Positions 6,768-13,457 of a stretch of 64,000 nucleotides of DNA are shown here, piece after piece; the first letter of the stretch is position 1, and every line of letters starts with the position of its first letter. A model generated the notes under the pieces. It was not told where the DNA came from. It did not search any database and worked only from the letters and a program-made list of their open reading frames with translations. Position numbers and translations under genes: made by a program. The stretch is from a virus. The stretch is taken from IMG/VR virus record IMGVR_UViG_3300027708_000060, positions 1-64,000 of that record; one strand, written 5' to 3'.

Positions 6768-8663
6768 ATGCTTATAGATGAAGTAGATGACTCACCGTGG
6801 GGAGGAGACGCTCGTTCAGAACTAGAACAAGAACGCATCATTCAATTAGGTGCTCTTTGTCGTGTGTATGAACAAGCAGATCGTGTTCTTACAGGTGATC
6901 CACTAATCGTCAACGTAATGGCTGGTGGGCCTGCGCCCGCTTGGTCTGACGGTGCCGCAATCTATATCAATCAAGAAGAAATATCTGAGATGGATATGGA
7001 AACACTAACTCAGGTGACGGGCCTGAACTATCATGAGCTAGCCCATCATTTCTATACGCCTCGCAAGGGTACAGAACTGATCAAATGGGTTCTACAAAAT
7101 GATTATATGGAGGCTACCAACATGTTGGAAGACCAGCGCATTGAGACATTACTATGTGCTAGGTATCCAGCTGTTGCTCCATATCTAATTGGTACTGTGG
7201 CTAGATGGCTAGGTGAAACACCAGAGGAAACCTCTGGCGCTTACATGCTAGTACGTGGTCGCAGATATCTACCGGTAGAGATTCGGGAAGCGTATCGAGA
7301 TGCGTTTGCATTCCCCGAACTTATACCTAACATCATGGATATCGTGGATCAGTATCGCTTACTTGCATTCCCTAGGGACTACATGAAAGCACAAATACTT
7401 ATCGAACGCTTTAATGATGAGGTGCTCAAGCCTATACGCAAAGAGTTCCCAGACATATCGGGTGGTCCTAATGCTTGCGGTAGCCGTGATCCAATGGCTA
7501 AGGGTCGTCCTGAGCCTGGCAAGATGCAAGAGAAAGACTCACAACGTGCAAGTAATATGGGTAAAGCAGAGTCAGTGTATATGCCTAAGCCTAAAACTAA
7601 GGAAGACAACGCCAACACAAACAAACCCGATGCCAGCGATGAGGGCCTCAACATACCGGCACCACAAAGCGCAGCAGAAGCACTAGCAATACGTGACATG
7701 CTTCAGAAAGCACAGCAAGATGCACCACCATCTATTGATCCTGGTAAAGGACATCATGAGAGTAAGGGTGGTATTCCAGACAATATCAATAATGCATTAA
7801 ACAATGCAATTGATGAGGTCTATGCTAACAAAGCAGTTCAACAGGATATCAAAGCCAAGCAACGAGTAATCGTTGGTGGTGATGGTAAGTTCGATGAGTC
7901 TACTAAGGATGGCAAATTCGACCTCACCGATGTTCCTAATGACACAGTCGTTATGTATCGTGCTTTTGCTAGAGAGCTTGAGCGCTTACGTGATGAGTGT
8001 GAGCCAGGTTGGAACAAAGGCGTACCAAGTGGTAAGCTAAATGTCCAACGTGTTATCAATGGATGTGAAGTAGACGAAGCCTTTGACCGTTGGGAAGAGG
8101 GTAACGATGGTGCTGATGTAGAAGCGGTGATCTTAGTTGATCGATCCGGTTCTATGAGCAGTGACCAAAATGATCGTAGCGCATCCTTAGCATGCTGGAC
8201 TATCAAGCGTGCTCTTGAGGCTATCGATGCACCGGTAACGGTGTACGCATTCGATGATAAAACCGAGATTGCCTACAAACGTACAGAGCGTGCTCACAAA
8301 ACACGCTTTAAGTTTATATATGGCAATGGAGGTACCAATCCATATGGCTCACTGATTGCTGCTGAACAGCTTCTCATGTCTTCTCGTAAGAAGAACAAAA
8401 TGCTGTTTATCATTACTGATGGTGCGTTTAACCACGAAAGAAATGACGAGGTTATACAACGTATTAGTAAGCGTGGCATTCTAACTGCGATGACTCTAAT
8501 CATGCGTGATCGAGATTACACGTGGTATACAGAACGTGGAGAAAGCGATAATAGTTTTCGCCATGAAGCTGAAATCTATGGGCGTATCAACTCTGCCCGT
8601 GATCTAATCCCATTTGCCAAAGCGGTAGTAATGGGTGCAATCAAAAAGCGTAGAAGCGCTTAA
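6768..8663 (+). CDS. CobT-like VWA protein with HExxH metallopeptidase-like domain
   Basis: AAGGAGGTTAA precedes the ATG, 9 bases after the ATPase gene. Residues 89-94 read HELAHH in a metallopeptidase-like context, with a downstream acidic segment (NMLEDQRIE, E121) that could supply the third zinc ligand. The middle (about 230-370) is Pro/Lys/Ala-rich and disordered. The C-terminal domain (about 450-620) is a VWA fold with the MIDAS signature DRSGSMS near residue 457 and a later TDGAFN. Known VWA-peptidase proteins pair with MoxR ATPases. I infer a two-component remodelling or proteolytic machine made early in infection; substrate unknown. A 12-mer copy lies at 7612-7623 in a different reading frame from the one at 5820. 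Confidence 0.85.
   Translation: MLIDEVDDSPWGGDARSELEQERIIQLGALCRVYEQADRVLTGDPLIVNVMAGGPAPAWSDGAAIYINQEEISEMDMETLTQVTGLNYHELAHHFYTPRKGTELIKWVLQNDYMEATNMLEDQRIETLLCARYPAVAPYLIGTVARWLGETPEETSGAYMLVRGRRYLPVEIREAYRDAFAFPELIPNIMDIVDQYRLLAFPRDYMKAQILIERFNDEVLKPIRKEFPDISGGPNACGSRDPMAKGRPEPGKMQEKDSQRASNMGKAESVYMPKPKTKEDNANTNKPDASDEGLNIPAPQSAAEALAIRDMLQKAQQDAPPSIDPGKGHHESKGGIPDNINNALNNAIDEVYANKAVQQDIKAKQRVIVGGDGKFDESTKDGKFDLTDVPNDTVVMYRAFARELERLRDECEPGWNKGVPSGKLNVQRVINGCEVDEAFDRWEEGNDGADVEAVILVDRSGSMSSDQNDRSASLACWTIKRALEAIDAPVTVYAFDDKTEIAYKRTERAHKTRFKFIYGNGGTNPYGSLIAAEQLLMSSRKKNKMLFIITDGAFNHERNDEVIQRISKRGILTAMTLIMRDRDYTWYTERGESDNSFRHEAEIYGRINSARDLIPFAKAVVMGAIKKRRSA
7612..7623 (+). repeat. Left-arm 12-mer copy inside the VWA gene
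   Basis: Exact CCAACACAAACA, here read Ala-Asn-Thr-Asn in the disordered linker. The frame differs from the PTQT reading elsewhere, so the conserved unit is DNA or RNA rather than peptide. Spacing from the previous copy is 1792 bases, the largest gap. Confidence 0.85.
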
Positions 8664-8675
8664 CCAACACAAACA
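8664..8675 (+). repeat. Left-arm 12-mer copy between stop and ribosome-binding site
   Basis: Exact CCAACACAAACA starts on the base after the TAA at 8661-8663 and runs directly into the AAGGAGGAAAA ribosome-binding site of the next gene. Confidence 0.9.
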
Positions 8676-8685
8676 AGGAGGAAAA

Positions 8686-8877
8686 ATGTACACAGTATAT
8701 GACAATGTCACAGAAACACTTATAGGGCCATTCAATGACTATGAAAGTGCAGAGATGTTCATACTGCATGCTTCAGATGCCATGATTGATGGTGGCGCCA
8801 ATCTAACAATCGAATCCATCTCTGAACCACAGGAATGGGCAATGGATAATCACCTATTAATGGAAGCGGTAATGTAA
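8686..8877 (+). CDS. Hypothetical protein, 63 aa
   Basis: The ATG at 8686 is chosen because AAGGAGGAAAA lies directly upstream; the longer in-frame start at 8635 is inside the VWA gene. The sequence (MYTVYDNVTETLIGPFNDYESAEMFI...) resembles short phage proteins with a beta-hairpin then a helix, a layout common for small modulators, but no family is named. The stop overlaps the next ATG (TAATG). Confidence 0.7.
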   Translation: MYTVYDNVTETLIGPFNDYESAEMFILHASDAMIDGGANLTIESISEPQEWAMDNHLLMEAVM

Positions 8878-9197
8878 TGGGAGAAGTGTTTAACTTCGAA
8901 GAATATCTAACAGCAAAAAAAGCTGGAGTATCTATACAGGCACTCAGGTCTGCTAGACAAGTAGCAGGGGAGATGATTAAAGAATTTACTCCAGAAGAAT
9001 TAGCGGGTGAGTACTATCAATATGATGTGGATCCAGATGAGTCAGATTGGCCGCCTGGTTACCCATTTATATTGAAAGAGGACTCGCTAAAACCTGAACA
9101 CCAAATGTGTAAACATTTTGAGTGGGAGGTAATGGAAGAGGACTATCAAGTCCGTTGTACATCATGTAACCTAAACGCTTGGAGCGCACCATGGTAA
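8877..9197 (+). CDS. Hypothetical protein with C-terminal zinc site, 106 aa
   Basis: Starts in a TAATG overlap. The N-terminal half is helical (FEEYLTAKKAGVSIQALRSA). The C-terminal end carries C-x-H (MCKHFEW) and CTSC, a plausible single zinc ribbon. The 3' end overlaps the next gene by 7 bases. Family unknown; a regulatory or nucleic-acid-binding role would be speculation. Confidence 0.65.
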   Translation: MGEVFNFEEYLTAKKAGVSIQALRSARQVAGEMIKEFTPEELAGEYYQYDVDPDESDWPPGYPFILKEDSLKPEHQMCKHFEWEVMEEDYQVRCTSCNLNAWSAPW

Positions 9198-9643
9198 ATA
9201 CATTTCTACCGTATGCAAACTTCGTGCAAGTAGCGGAATCCTTAGACGATAGGAGATTGGGTAAGCAACGTGTAGAAGCGTTTCAAATACTCAAGGCCAA
9301 CCTGGGTCTAACTGAGGGATGGCGCAATCACCCTGCTGCTGTAATGTGGCGTGGTAACGAAGGTATGCTAGCTGCCTATGCTATCACTATGTGTAATGAG
9401 TGGTCAAAGCGTGGGTTCGTAGATAATATGAGGGGGCAAATAATCGAACTTATGAAACAACATAAGCTTGTAGCTATCAAGAAACCTTGGTGGTTAGGAG
9501 CAGAAGAGTTTCATAAGAGTCATCAATCTAACTTAAAGCGTAAGCTTCCAGAGCATTATGACTTTGAGGTAGAAGATGACTTGCCATACAAATGGCCTAT
9601 GCCAGATGGGTCATTCCGAGTAACAACAAAGGGGGTGGAATAA
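9191..9643 (+). CDS. MSMEG_6728-like protein (pyrimidine-dimer DNA glycosylase family)
   Basis: I place the start at the ATG at 9191, with GGAG seven bases upstream; the frame could begin with a TTG at 9179. The N-terminus (NTFLPYANFVQVAESLDDRRLGKQR) and GWRNHPAAVMWRG match my recollection of the actinobacterial MSMEG_6728 family, related to the pyrimidine-dimer DNA glycosylase DenV group. Length (150 aa) fits. Members would excise UV-damaged bases, which suits a phage exposed to sunlight, but activity is inferred only from the family. Confidence 0.75.
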   Translation: MVNTFLPYANFVQVAESLDDRRLGKQRVEAFQILKANLGLTEGWRNHPAAVMWRGNEGMLAAYAITMCNEWSKRGFVDNMRGQIIELMKQHKLVAIKKPWWLGAEEFHKSHQSNLKRKLPEHYDFEVEDDLPYKWPMPDGSFRVTTKGVE

Positions 9644-9867
9644 TGGTAGATAGAAATATGTATAGAGTAACAATCCATGAACATAGGATATATGACTCAT
9701 TCATTACAGCATCATCCGAAGCTGAAGCTAAAGCTCTTGCTGAAGAACAGATTATGGATGAGAACTCAGCCAAATGGCGTGAGGACTTTAACGCTGGATG
9801 GGCTGAAGTAGGAGACATATATAATGAAACCGAAGAAGATGAAATAAATGCCGCACTGATACTGTGA
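9643..9867 (+). CDS. Hypothetical acidic protein, 74 aa
   Basis: Starts in a TAATG overlap after GGGGGTGGAA. The product is acidic, with an N-terminal beta-like segment (YRVTIHEHRIYDSFITASS) followed by an Ala/Glu helix (EAEAKALAEEQIM). This pattern is frequent in short phage proteins of unknown function. A 12-mer copy follows its stop. Confidence 0.65.
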   Translation: MVDRNMYRVTIHEHRIYDSFITASSEAEAKALAEEQIMDENSAKWREDFNAGWAEVGDIYNETEEDEINAALIL

Positions 9868-9873
9868 CATCGC

Positions 9874-9885
9874 CCAACACAAACA
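9874..9885 (+). repeat. Left-arm 12-mer copy after a stop codon
   Basis: Exact CCAACACAAACA, seven bases after the TGA at 9865-9867 and upstream of the GGGAGAAA ribosome-binding site. It is 1210 bases from the copy at 8664. Confidence 0.9.
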
Positions 9886-9904
9886 TCAGCAGAAATGGGA
9901 GAAA

Positions 9905-10114
9905 ATGTCCAATGACAAGTTAACAACAAAACTCAAAATACTCTATGAGGTAACTATTGCCAAGTGGCGTATTGGAGATCAAGAACAAATAGAAAACCGA
10001 GAATGGTGTCTATATGTGTATGACCGCAACAAAGAAGAATGGATCCAGGTTAATGCATTAGATTCACCAGGCGAAGGTGCAGTTATTAAACACATACACA
10101 TAATAGAAGAGTAA
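9905..10114 (+). CDS. Hypothetical protein, 69 aa
   Basis: ATGGGAGAAA precedes the ATG. The 69 residues alternate strands and charged turns (TKLKILYEVTIAKWRIGD, WCLYVYDRNKEEWIQVN), consistent with a small beta-rich fold. It ends in a hairpin at 10114-10135. No family recognised. Confidence 0.65.
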   Translation: MSNDKLTTKLKILYEVTIAKWRIGDQEQIENREWCLYVYDRNKEEWIQVNALDSPGEGAVIKHIHIIEE

Positions 10115-10135
10115 CCCCGGGCGCATGTCCGGGGT
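10114..10135 (+). terminator. Hairpin after the 69-aa gene
   Basis: ACCCCGG (10114-10120) pairs with CCGGGGT (10129-10135) around an 8-base loop, directly overlapping the stop codon. It lacks a T-run, so it may be a weak terminator or an mRNA-stabilising 3' hairpin. The next 78 bases before the gene at 10214 hold no gene. Confidence 0.5.
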
Positions 10136-10213
10136 ACTCAACTGAGGGTGATAACTCTGTCGTACTTAGAGCTAGCACCTTTAGTATACCTTACACACTA
10201 GAAAGGATATCCA

Positions 10214-10453
10214 ATGTTCGAATTTGCTAACTTTCAATTGAAGGATAAACAAATGCGAAAACTGATCTCTGCTCTAGAGGATGCTGGCCTTGACGTCTCA
10301 ATAACGCCAGGCAAGCACCACATAAAAGTGGTCAATAGTGACACCAAACAAGTGGTATTCTTTGGACAACAGTCCTTAGGAGACTTTAGAGCAGGAAAAA
10401 ATATACTCAGAGACCTAAAGAAGGTAGGCTTTGAGTCAAACATAAAACTATAG
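10214..10453 (+). CDS. HicA-like small protein, 79 aa
   Basis: GAAAGGATATCCA precedes the ATG. Residues 15-70 (KLISALEDAGLDVSITPGKHHIKVV then strand and FRAGKNILRDLKKVGF) match the HicA layout: helix, Gly turn, a His in the strand after the turn, strands, then a basic C-terminal helix. HicA toxins are small dsRBD-like mRNA interferases whose key residue is that His. No HicB-like antitoxin follows, so this is an orphan member. In a phage it may act on host RNA or simply bind RNA. Assignment is by pattern only. Confidence 0.6.
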   Translation: MFEFANFQLKDKQMRKLISALEDAGLDVSITPGKHHIKVVNSDTKQVVFFGQQSLGDFRAGKNILRDLKKVGFESNIKL

Positions 10454-10464
10454 GAGAGCAACAA

Positions 10465-10755
10465 ATGGATAAAAAAGTATCACAAATGCTAAAAGCAGAT
10501 CTAAATAAGAACGTCATCGTAGAAAAAGGTGGAGCATGGTTACTACATATAACAGTAACAGAAGAAGACACCACCATAACAGATAGCTTTACAGCATGGG
10601 CTAACCCATCTGCTGCTAAACGCTATCTAAAGCAGTTCGTAATCAGATTCACACCACGCAAGTCTATTAAGATGGTAGTTCAAGCTACAACTCCACTAGG
10701 TAAGCCGTCTCATTTAACTGGCGAACTAACCTATAAGGTAGACGAGAGAGCATAA
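10465..10755 (+). CDS. Hypothetical protein, 96 aa
   Basis: TAGGAGAGCAACAA precedes the ATG. The sequence is Lys/Thr-rich with alternating strands (WLLHITVTEEDTTITDSF) and a helix (SAAKRYLKQFVI). I compared it with HicB because of the preceding gene, but the characteristic partially degraded RNase H-like core is not evident. It is coupled to the next gene by TAATG. Function unknown. Confidence 0.65.
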   Translation: MDKKVSQMLKADLNKNVIVEKGGAWLLHITVTEEDTTITDSFTAWANPSAAKRYLKQFVIRFTPRKSIKMVVQATTPLGKPSHLTGELTYKVDERA

Positions 10756-10952
10756 TGGATATGGAAACAGTTAAACCCCTGACATGTAGTAACTGCCATG
10801 GCAGGGGATATCTATTCTTTGGTAACACAGAAGAATGGGATGTACAACCTTGTGAAGACTGTGATGATGAGGCGGGAGCTAACTATCTCCTAGCTGCTGA
10901 TGCATATGACCAAATAGAAATGGAAATGGAGGACAAAGATGGCACGTTATAG
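10755..10952 (+). CDS. DnaJ-type zinc-finger-like small protein, 65 aa
   Basis: Starts in a TAATG overlap. CSNCHGRGY near residues 11-19 is a CxxCxGxG DnaJ-type half-site, and CEDC near 33-36 supplies a second CxxC, so one zinc ion could be bound. The C-terminus is acidic. Such mini-zinc proteins are common in phage early regions and are usually uncharacterised. It overlaps the next gene by 14 bases. Confidence 0.7.
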   Translation: MDMETVKPLTCSNCHGRGYLFFGNTEEWDVQPCEDCDDEAGANYLLAADAYDQIEMEMEDKDGTL

Positions 10953-11151
10953 CGTTATATTCGATAGTAGTAGGGCAGGAGTATTATCATTCATAGCGGA
11001 TGATGATAACCACGCAATTGAAATCTATGAAAATCTTTTAACAGAGGATATCTATATAGATGATCTTGATGATGCCCAGGAACAAACTGAAGAGAGTAGT
11101 TCTACGTTCTATGAACTACGCTCTGGTAACGGTAAGTTAATAGCCGAATAA
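10939..11151 (+). CDS. Hypothetical acidic protein, 70 aa
   Basis: GGAGGACAAAG precedes the ATG inside the preceding gene. The protein is acidic (DDDNHAIEIYENLLTEDIYIDDLDD) with a short strand-rich N-terminus. It is the last rightward gene before the convergent terminator. No family recognised. Confidence 0.65.
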   Translation: MARYSVIFDSSRAGVLSFIADDDNHAIEIYENLLTEDIYIDDLDDAQEQTEESSSTFYELRSGNGKLIAE

Positions 11152-11159
11152 TCTCAAAC

Positions 11160-11194
11160 AAAAAGCCCCTCGGCCATTATGGTCGGGGGGCTTA
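11160..11194. terminator. Bidirectional terminator at the convergence point
   Basis: AGCCCC...CGGCC pairs with GG..CG.GGGGCT (about 11164-11192) around an ATTAT loop. It is flanked by A-rich sequence on the left and CTTAA on the right, so it can end rightward transcription from the left arm and leftward transcription from the RNR operon. Confidence 0.75.
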
Positions 11195-11195
11195 A

Positions 11196-11207
11196 TGTTT
11201 GTGTTGG
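11196..11207 (-). repeat. Inverted left-arm 12-mer copy
   Basis: TGTTTGTGTTGG on the plus strand is the exact reverse complement of the repeat. It lies five bases after the stop of the leftward acidic gene and just before the terminator, mirroring the arrangement at 3301-3345. The distance to the previous copy is 1322 bases. Confidence 0.9.
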
Positions 11208-11211
11208 CCGT

Positions 11212-11373
11212 TTATGCGAGGTCTTCGTCAGCCTCTGGCTCATCATCAACAATTGAATCCTCTAGATCTTCTAGATCTTCCTCATCGAAATCAAAGTCTT
11301 CAAAGCCATCCTCAAGCTCTGCTTCAAAATCTTCATCGAATAGGTCTGGATTGATATCTTGCTCTTCTGACAC
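11212..11373 (-). CDS. Very acidic microprotein, 53 aa (GTG start)
   Basis: AAGGAGATAGC precedes a GTG at 11373. The 53-residue product is dominated by Asp and Glu (FDEDFEAELEDGFEDFDFD), a possible DNA mimic or protein-binding tail. It follows the RNR gene by 9 bases and is the last leftward gene before the terminator. The Ser-rich frame on the opposite strand is only its mirror. The function is unknown; DNA mimicry is speculation from composition. Confidence 0.7.
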   Translation of the reverse strand: MSEEQDINPDLFDEDFEAELEDGFEDFDFDEEDLEDLEDSIVDDEPEADEDLA

Positions 11374-11382
11374 GCTATCTCC

Positions 11383-13416
11383 TTAGTTAGTTTTGATGTC
11401 TTCTGGATTTACATCTTTGATCATTTTTACTTCACATGCGTCTGTTGTACAGTAAGCCTCACCAACAGCATCAAATGCCATTCCAGCATAGACACCGCTT
11501 AGATCGATTGGGAATAGGGTCATGCGACCTTCTTCGTACTCTTCAGGATTACTGCGAGTATATGGCATCTGGGGGTATGCCCCGTCATCCATTGCTAAGA
11601 ATGAAACAGTTTTAAGTTGTCCATCATACATGTGCAGAGCTGTACCAATTGCTTCTGCTTCAGTCTTAGGGTCAAATGATACGGTGACAGATACAGAGTT
11701 GTCAGACCAATATCGTTGTGCAGTTGCGGCTAGTGCCATTTTTTCATAGATAGATACTTCCTTTTCAGAGCGTACTGCTTGTGCTTCGATTGGGAAGTAC
11801 ACAACTGATGTTGTATCTGGGGAATGTACCTCAGGTTCAACACGGTAATTAGCCATCTTAAACAGTGGCAGCATAGGATCATTGTTAGCAAAACGAATGG
11901 TACGAAGGAAGTACTTTCCACCCGGTGTCCAGTGAACTCCAGGAGACTCGCCAGCTAAAATAGAGACTGTTCCTGATGGCTTGATGGTTGTGGTCTTAAT
12001 AGACTCACGGATACCTAACCACTCTGAGTAACTCTTATCATAGCCTTGAACTGTTGCATAGCCCTCATCCATCCACTTACGTAGGACAGGGAGGCCTTTA
12101 GTGTCAGCAAAATTAGCCACGCCTGAAATAGAGGTTCCAATGCGACGGTTGCGTTGCATGATTGCATTGGTTTCTTCCCAGTGAGTTGGAAGAAGAGTTA
12201 CAGTCTTAGCATAGAGATAAGCGAACTTAAGAGTGCGCTTGAAATCCTCAAGAGTCTCGTGGCGACCAATATAGGTCTCAACAAGAGTACAGCACTCCAT
12301 AGATTCTAGAGATTGCTCAGCACATGGGTTATAGCCGGCAGCTCTCCAGTCTTTATTATTAATTGGGTCTGATAGACGACCGTATTGACGGGTAACATCC
12401 ATCCAGATTACGCCAGGTTCACCGTTACGAGCAATACCATCAATGATGGGAGATAGATCTTGTCCTACAGATACCTCAACAGAGTTGTTAGACATCCAGC
12501 CGTGGCCTATACGTTCTGGGTACTTATCGTAGTTCTTAAGATTAAGAAATACTTCATCATCAATCTTACCCATAAGTAGCTCAGCTGATCGGCGTACGTT
12601 TCCAGATACTACGCATACTCCAATTAAGTTTCCAAGATCTGCGATATCACGAACGGTTAGCTTTTCTCCAGCACGGCCTGAGAAGATACTGTCAATGTGC
12701 TTATGAAGTTTGATTAGTGGTTCTGCTCCGGCTGCTGTGCCCCCAAAGGTTTTAATCTGAGTTCCTGCAGGCCTGATTTGGCTGTAGTCGAATACAGGCT
12801 TCTTCTTATCTGATGTAAGGTAGCTATTGATGACGGTAGTGGTGCTTTCAACCCAGCCCTCACGGGTGTCTGGGATGATGATTGGATCGGAATCTGGTTG
12901 TGGGTCATAGATCGTAAAGTCCTTGTCTGCACCCTTGGTATCAAAGCCTACGCCGACTCCCAGCATAGATGCTTCCATTAAGAATGCGAATGGTTTGGCA
13001 GGGTTAATCTTGGTCATCGCATCTGTGGATACAAAGGAACAGTTCTGCAACGCTGCAGAATTCTTTTGAACATTGACGAGGGGAGTTCCCATCATCCATA
13101 GACCACGACCAGGTGGAGTCCATTTGAATTCGAACATACGGTCGAATGCTTCTTTAGCCGAGGCTTGAGCCTTAGCATCTGACCATGGGAGACGTTGGCT
13201 CTTAGCATGGTCTTTTTGGATTGAGTACATGCCATTAATAACACGCTCACAAGTATCTGCCCAAGTCTCCTTGGTTCCATCCTCTTTAAGACGAGAATAA
13301 GTTCTGATAAAAGTAATTTCCCCGACAGAGTTTCCCGCAGCATCACGGTACCCCCAGTTAACCTTCTTGGAACGGTAGGTATTTACAAACTCTTCAGCAA
13401 GATTAAACGAAAACAA
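11383..13416 (-). CDS. nrdJ: Class II (AdoCbl-dependent) ribonucleoside-triphosphate reductase
   Basis: The 677-residue protein has the hallmarks of monomeric RTPR: NCSF with C126, the radical-cysteine loop NPCAE with C365 and E367, the partner C376 in ECCTL, and a C-terminal CTTDAC pair (C656/C661) that shuttles reducing power. KPSGTVSILAG is the phosphate-binding loop. It makes dNTPs from NTPs in the cytoplasm using adenosylcobalamin, so it needs host B12. The start is TTG with AAAAGAGG upstream; no closer ATG fits. Length is somewhat below the roughly 740 aa of the Lactobacillus enzyme. No nrdA/nrdB or thioredoxin gene is nearby. Confidence 0.95.
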   Translation of the reverse strand: MFSFNLAEEFVNTYRSKKVNWGYRDAAGNSVGEITFIRTYSRLKEDGTKETWADTCERVINGMYSIQKDHAKSQRLPWSDAKAQASAKEAFDRMFEFKWTPPGRGLWMMGTPLVNVQKNSAALQNCSFVSTDAMTKINPAKPFAFLMEASMLGVGVGFDTKGADKDFTIYDPQPDSDPIIIPDTREGWVESTTTVINSYLTSDKKKPVFDYSQIRPAGTQIKTFGGTAAGAEPLIKLHKHIDSIFSGRAGEKLTVRDIADLGNLIGVCVVSGNVRRSAELLMGKIDDEVFLNLKNYDKYPERIGHGWMSNNSVEVSVGQDLSPIIDGIARNGEPGVIWMDVTRQYGRLSDPINNKDWRAAGYNPCAEQSLESMECCTLVETYIGRHETLEDFKRTLKFAYLYAKTVTLLPTHWEETNAIMQRNRRIGTSISGVANFADTKGLPVLRKWMDEGYATVQGYDKSYSEWLGIRESIKTTTIKPSGTVSILAGESPGVHWTPGGKYFLRTIRFANNDPMLPLFKMANYRVEPEVHSPDTTSVVYFPIEAQAVRSEKEVSIYEKMALAATAQRYWSDNSVSVTVSFDPKTEAEAIGTALHMYDGQLKTVSFLAMDDGAYPQMPYTRSNPEEYEEGRMTLFPIDLSGVYAGMAFDAVGEAYCTTDACEVKMIKDVNPEDIKTN

Positions 13417-13457
13417 TTACAGCCTCTTTTCTAGGTGGGATTTACTATTAACAGGTA

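Noticed and set aside
10465-10755. HicB antitoxin partner for the HicA-like gene
   Set aside because: The HicB-type RNase H-like core and DNA-binding end are not visible.
1-11207. CRISPR array
   Set aside because: Repeats are 12 bp with spacing near 1.2 kb and lie inside genes, so they do not form a repeat-spacer array.
11195-11386. Ser-rich rightward reading frame across the acidic gene
   Set aside because: It is the antisense shadow of the Asp/Glu-rich leftward gene 11212-11373, which has an AAGGAGAT ribosome-binding site. No rightward signal is present.
11383-13457. Cobalamin riboswitch before the class II RNR gene
   Set aside because: Only 41 bases separate the RNR start from the upstream gene's stop; that is too short, and no B12-box is seen.
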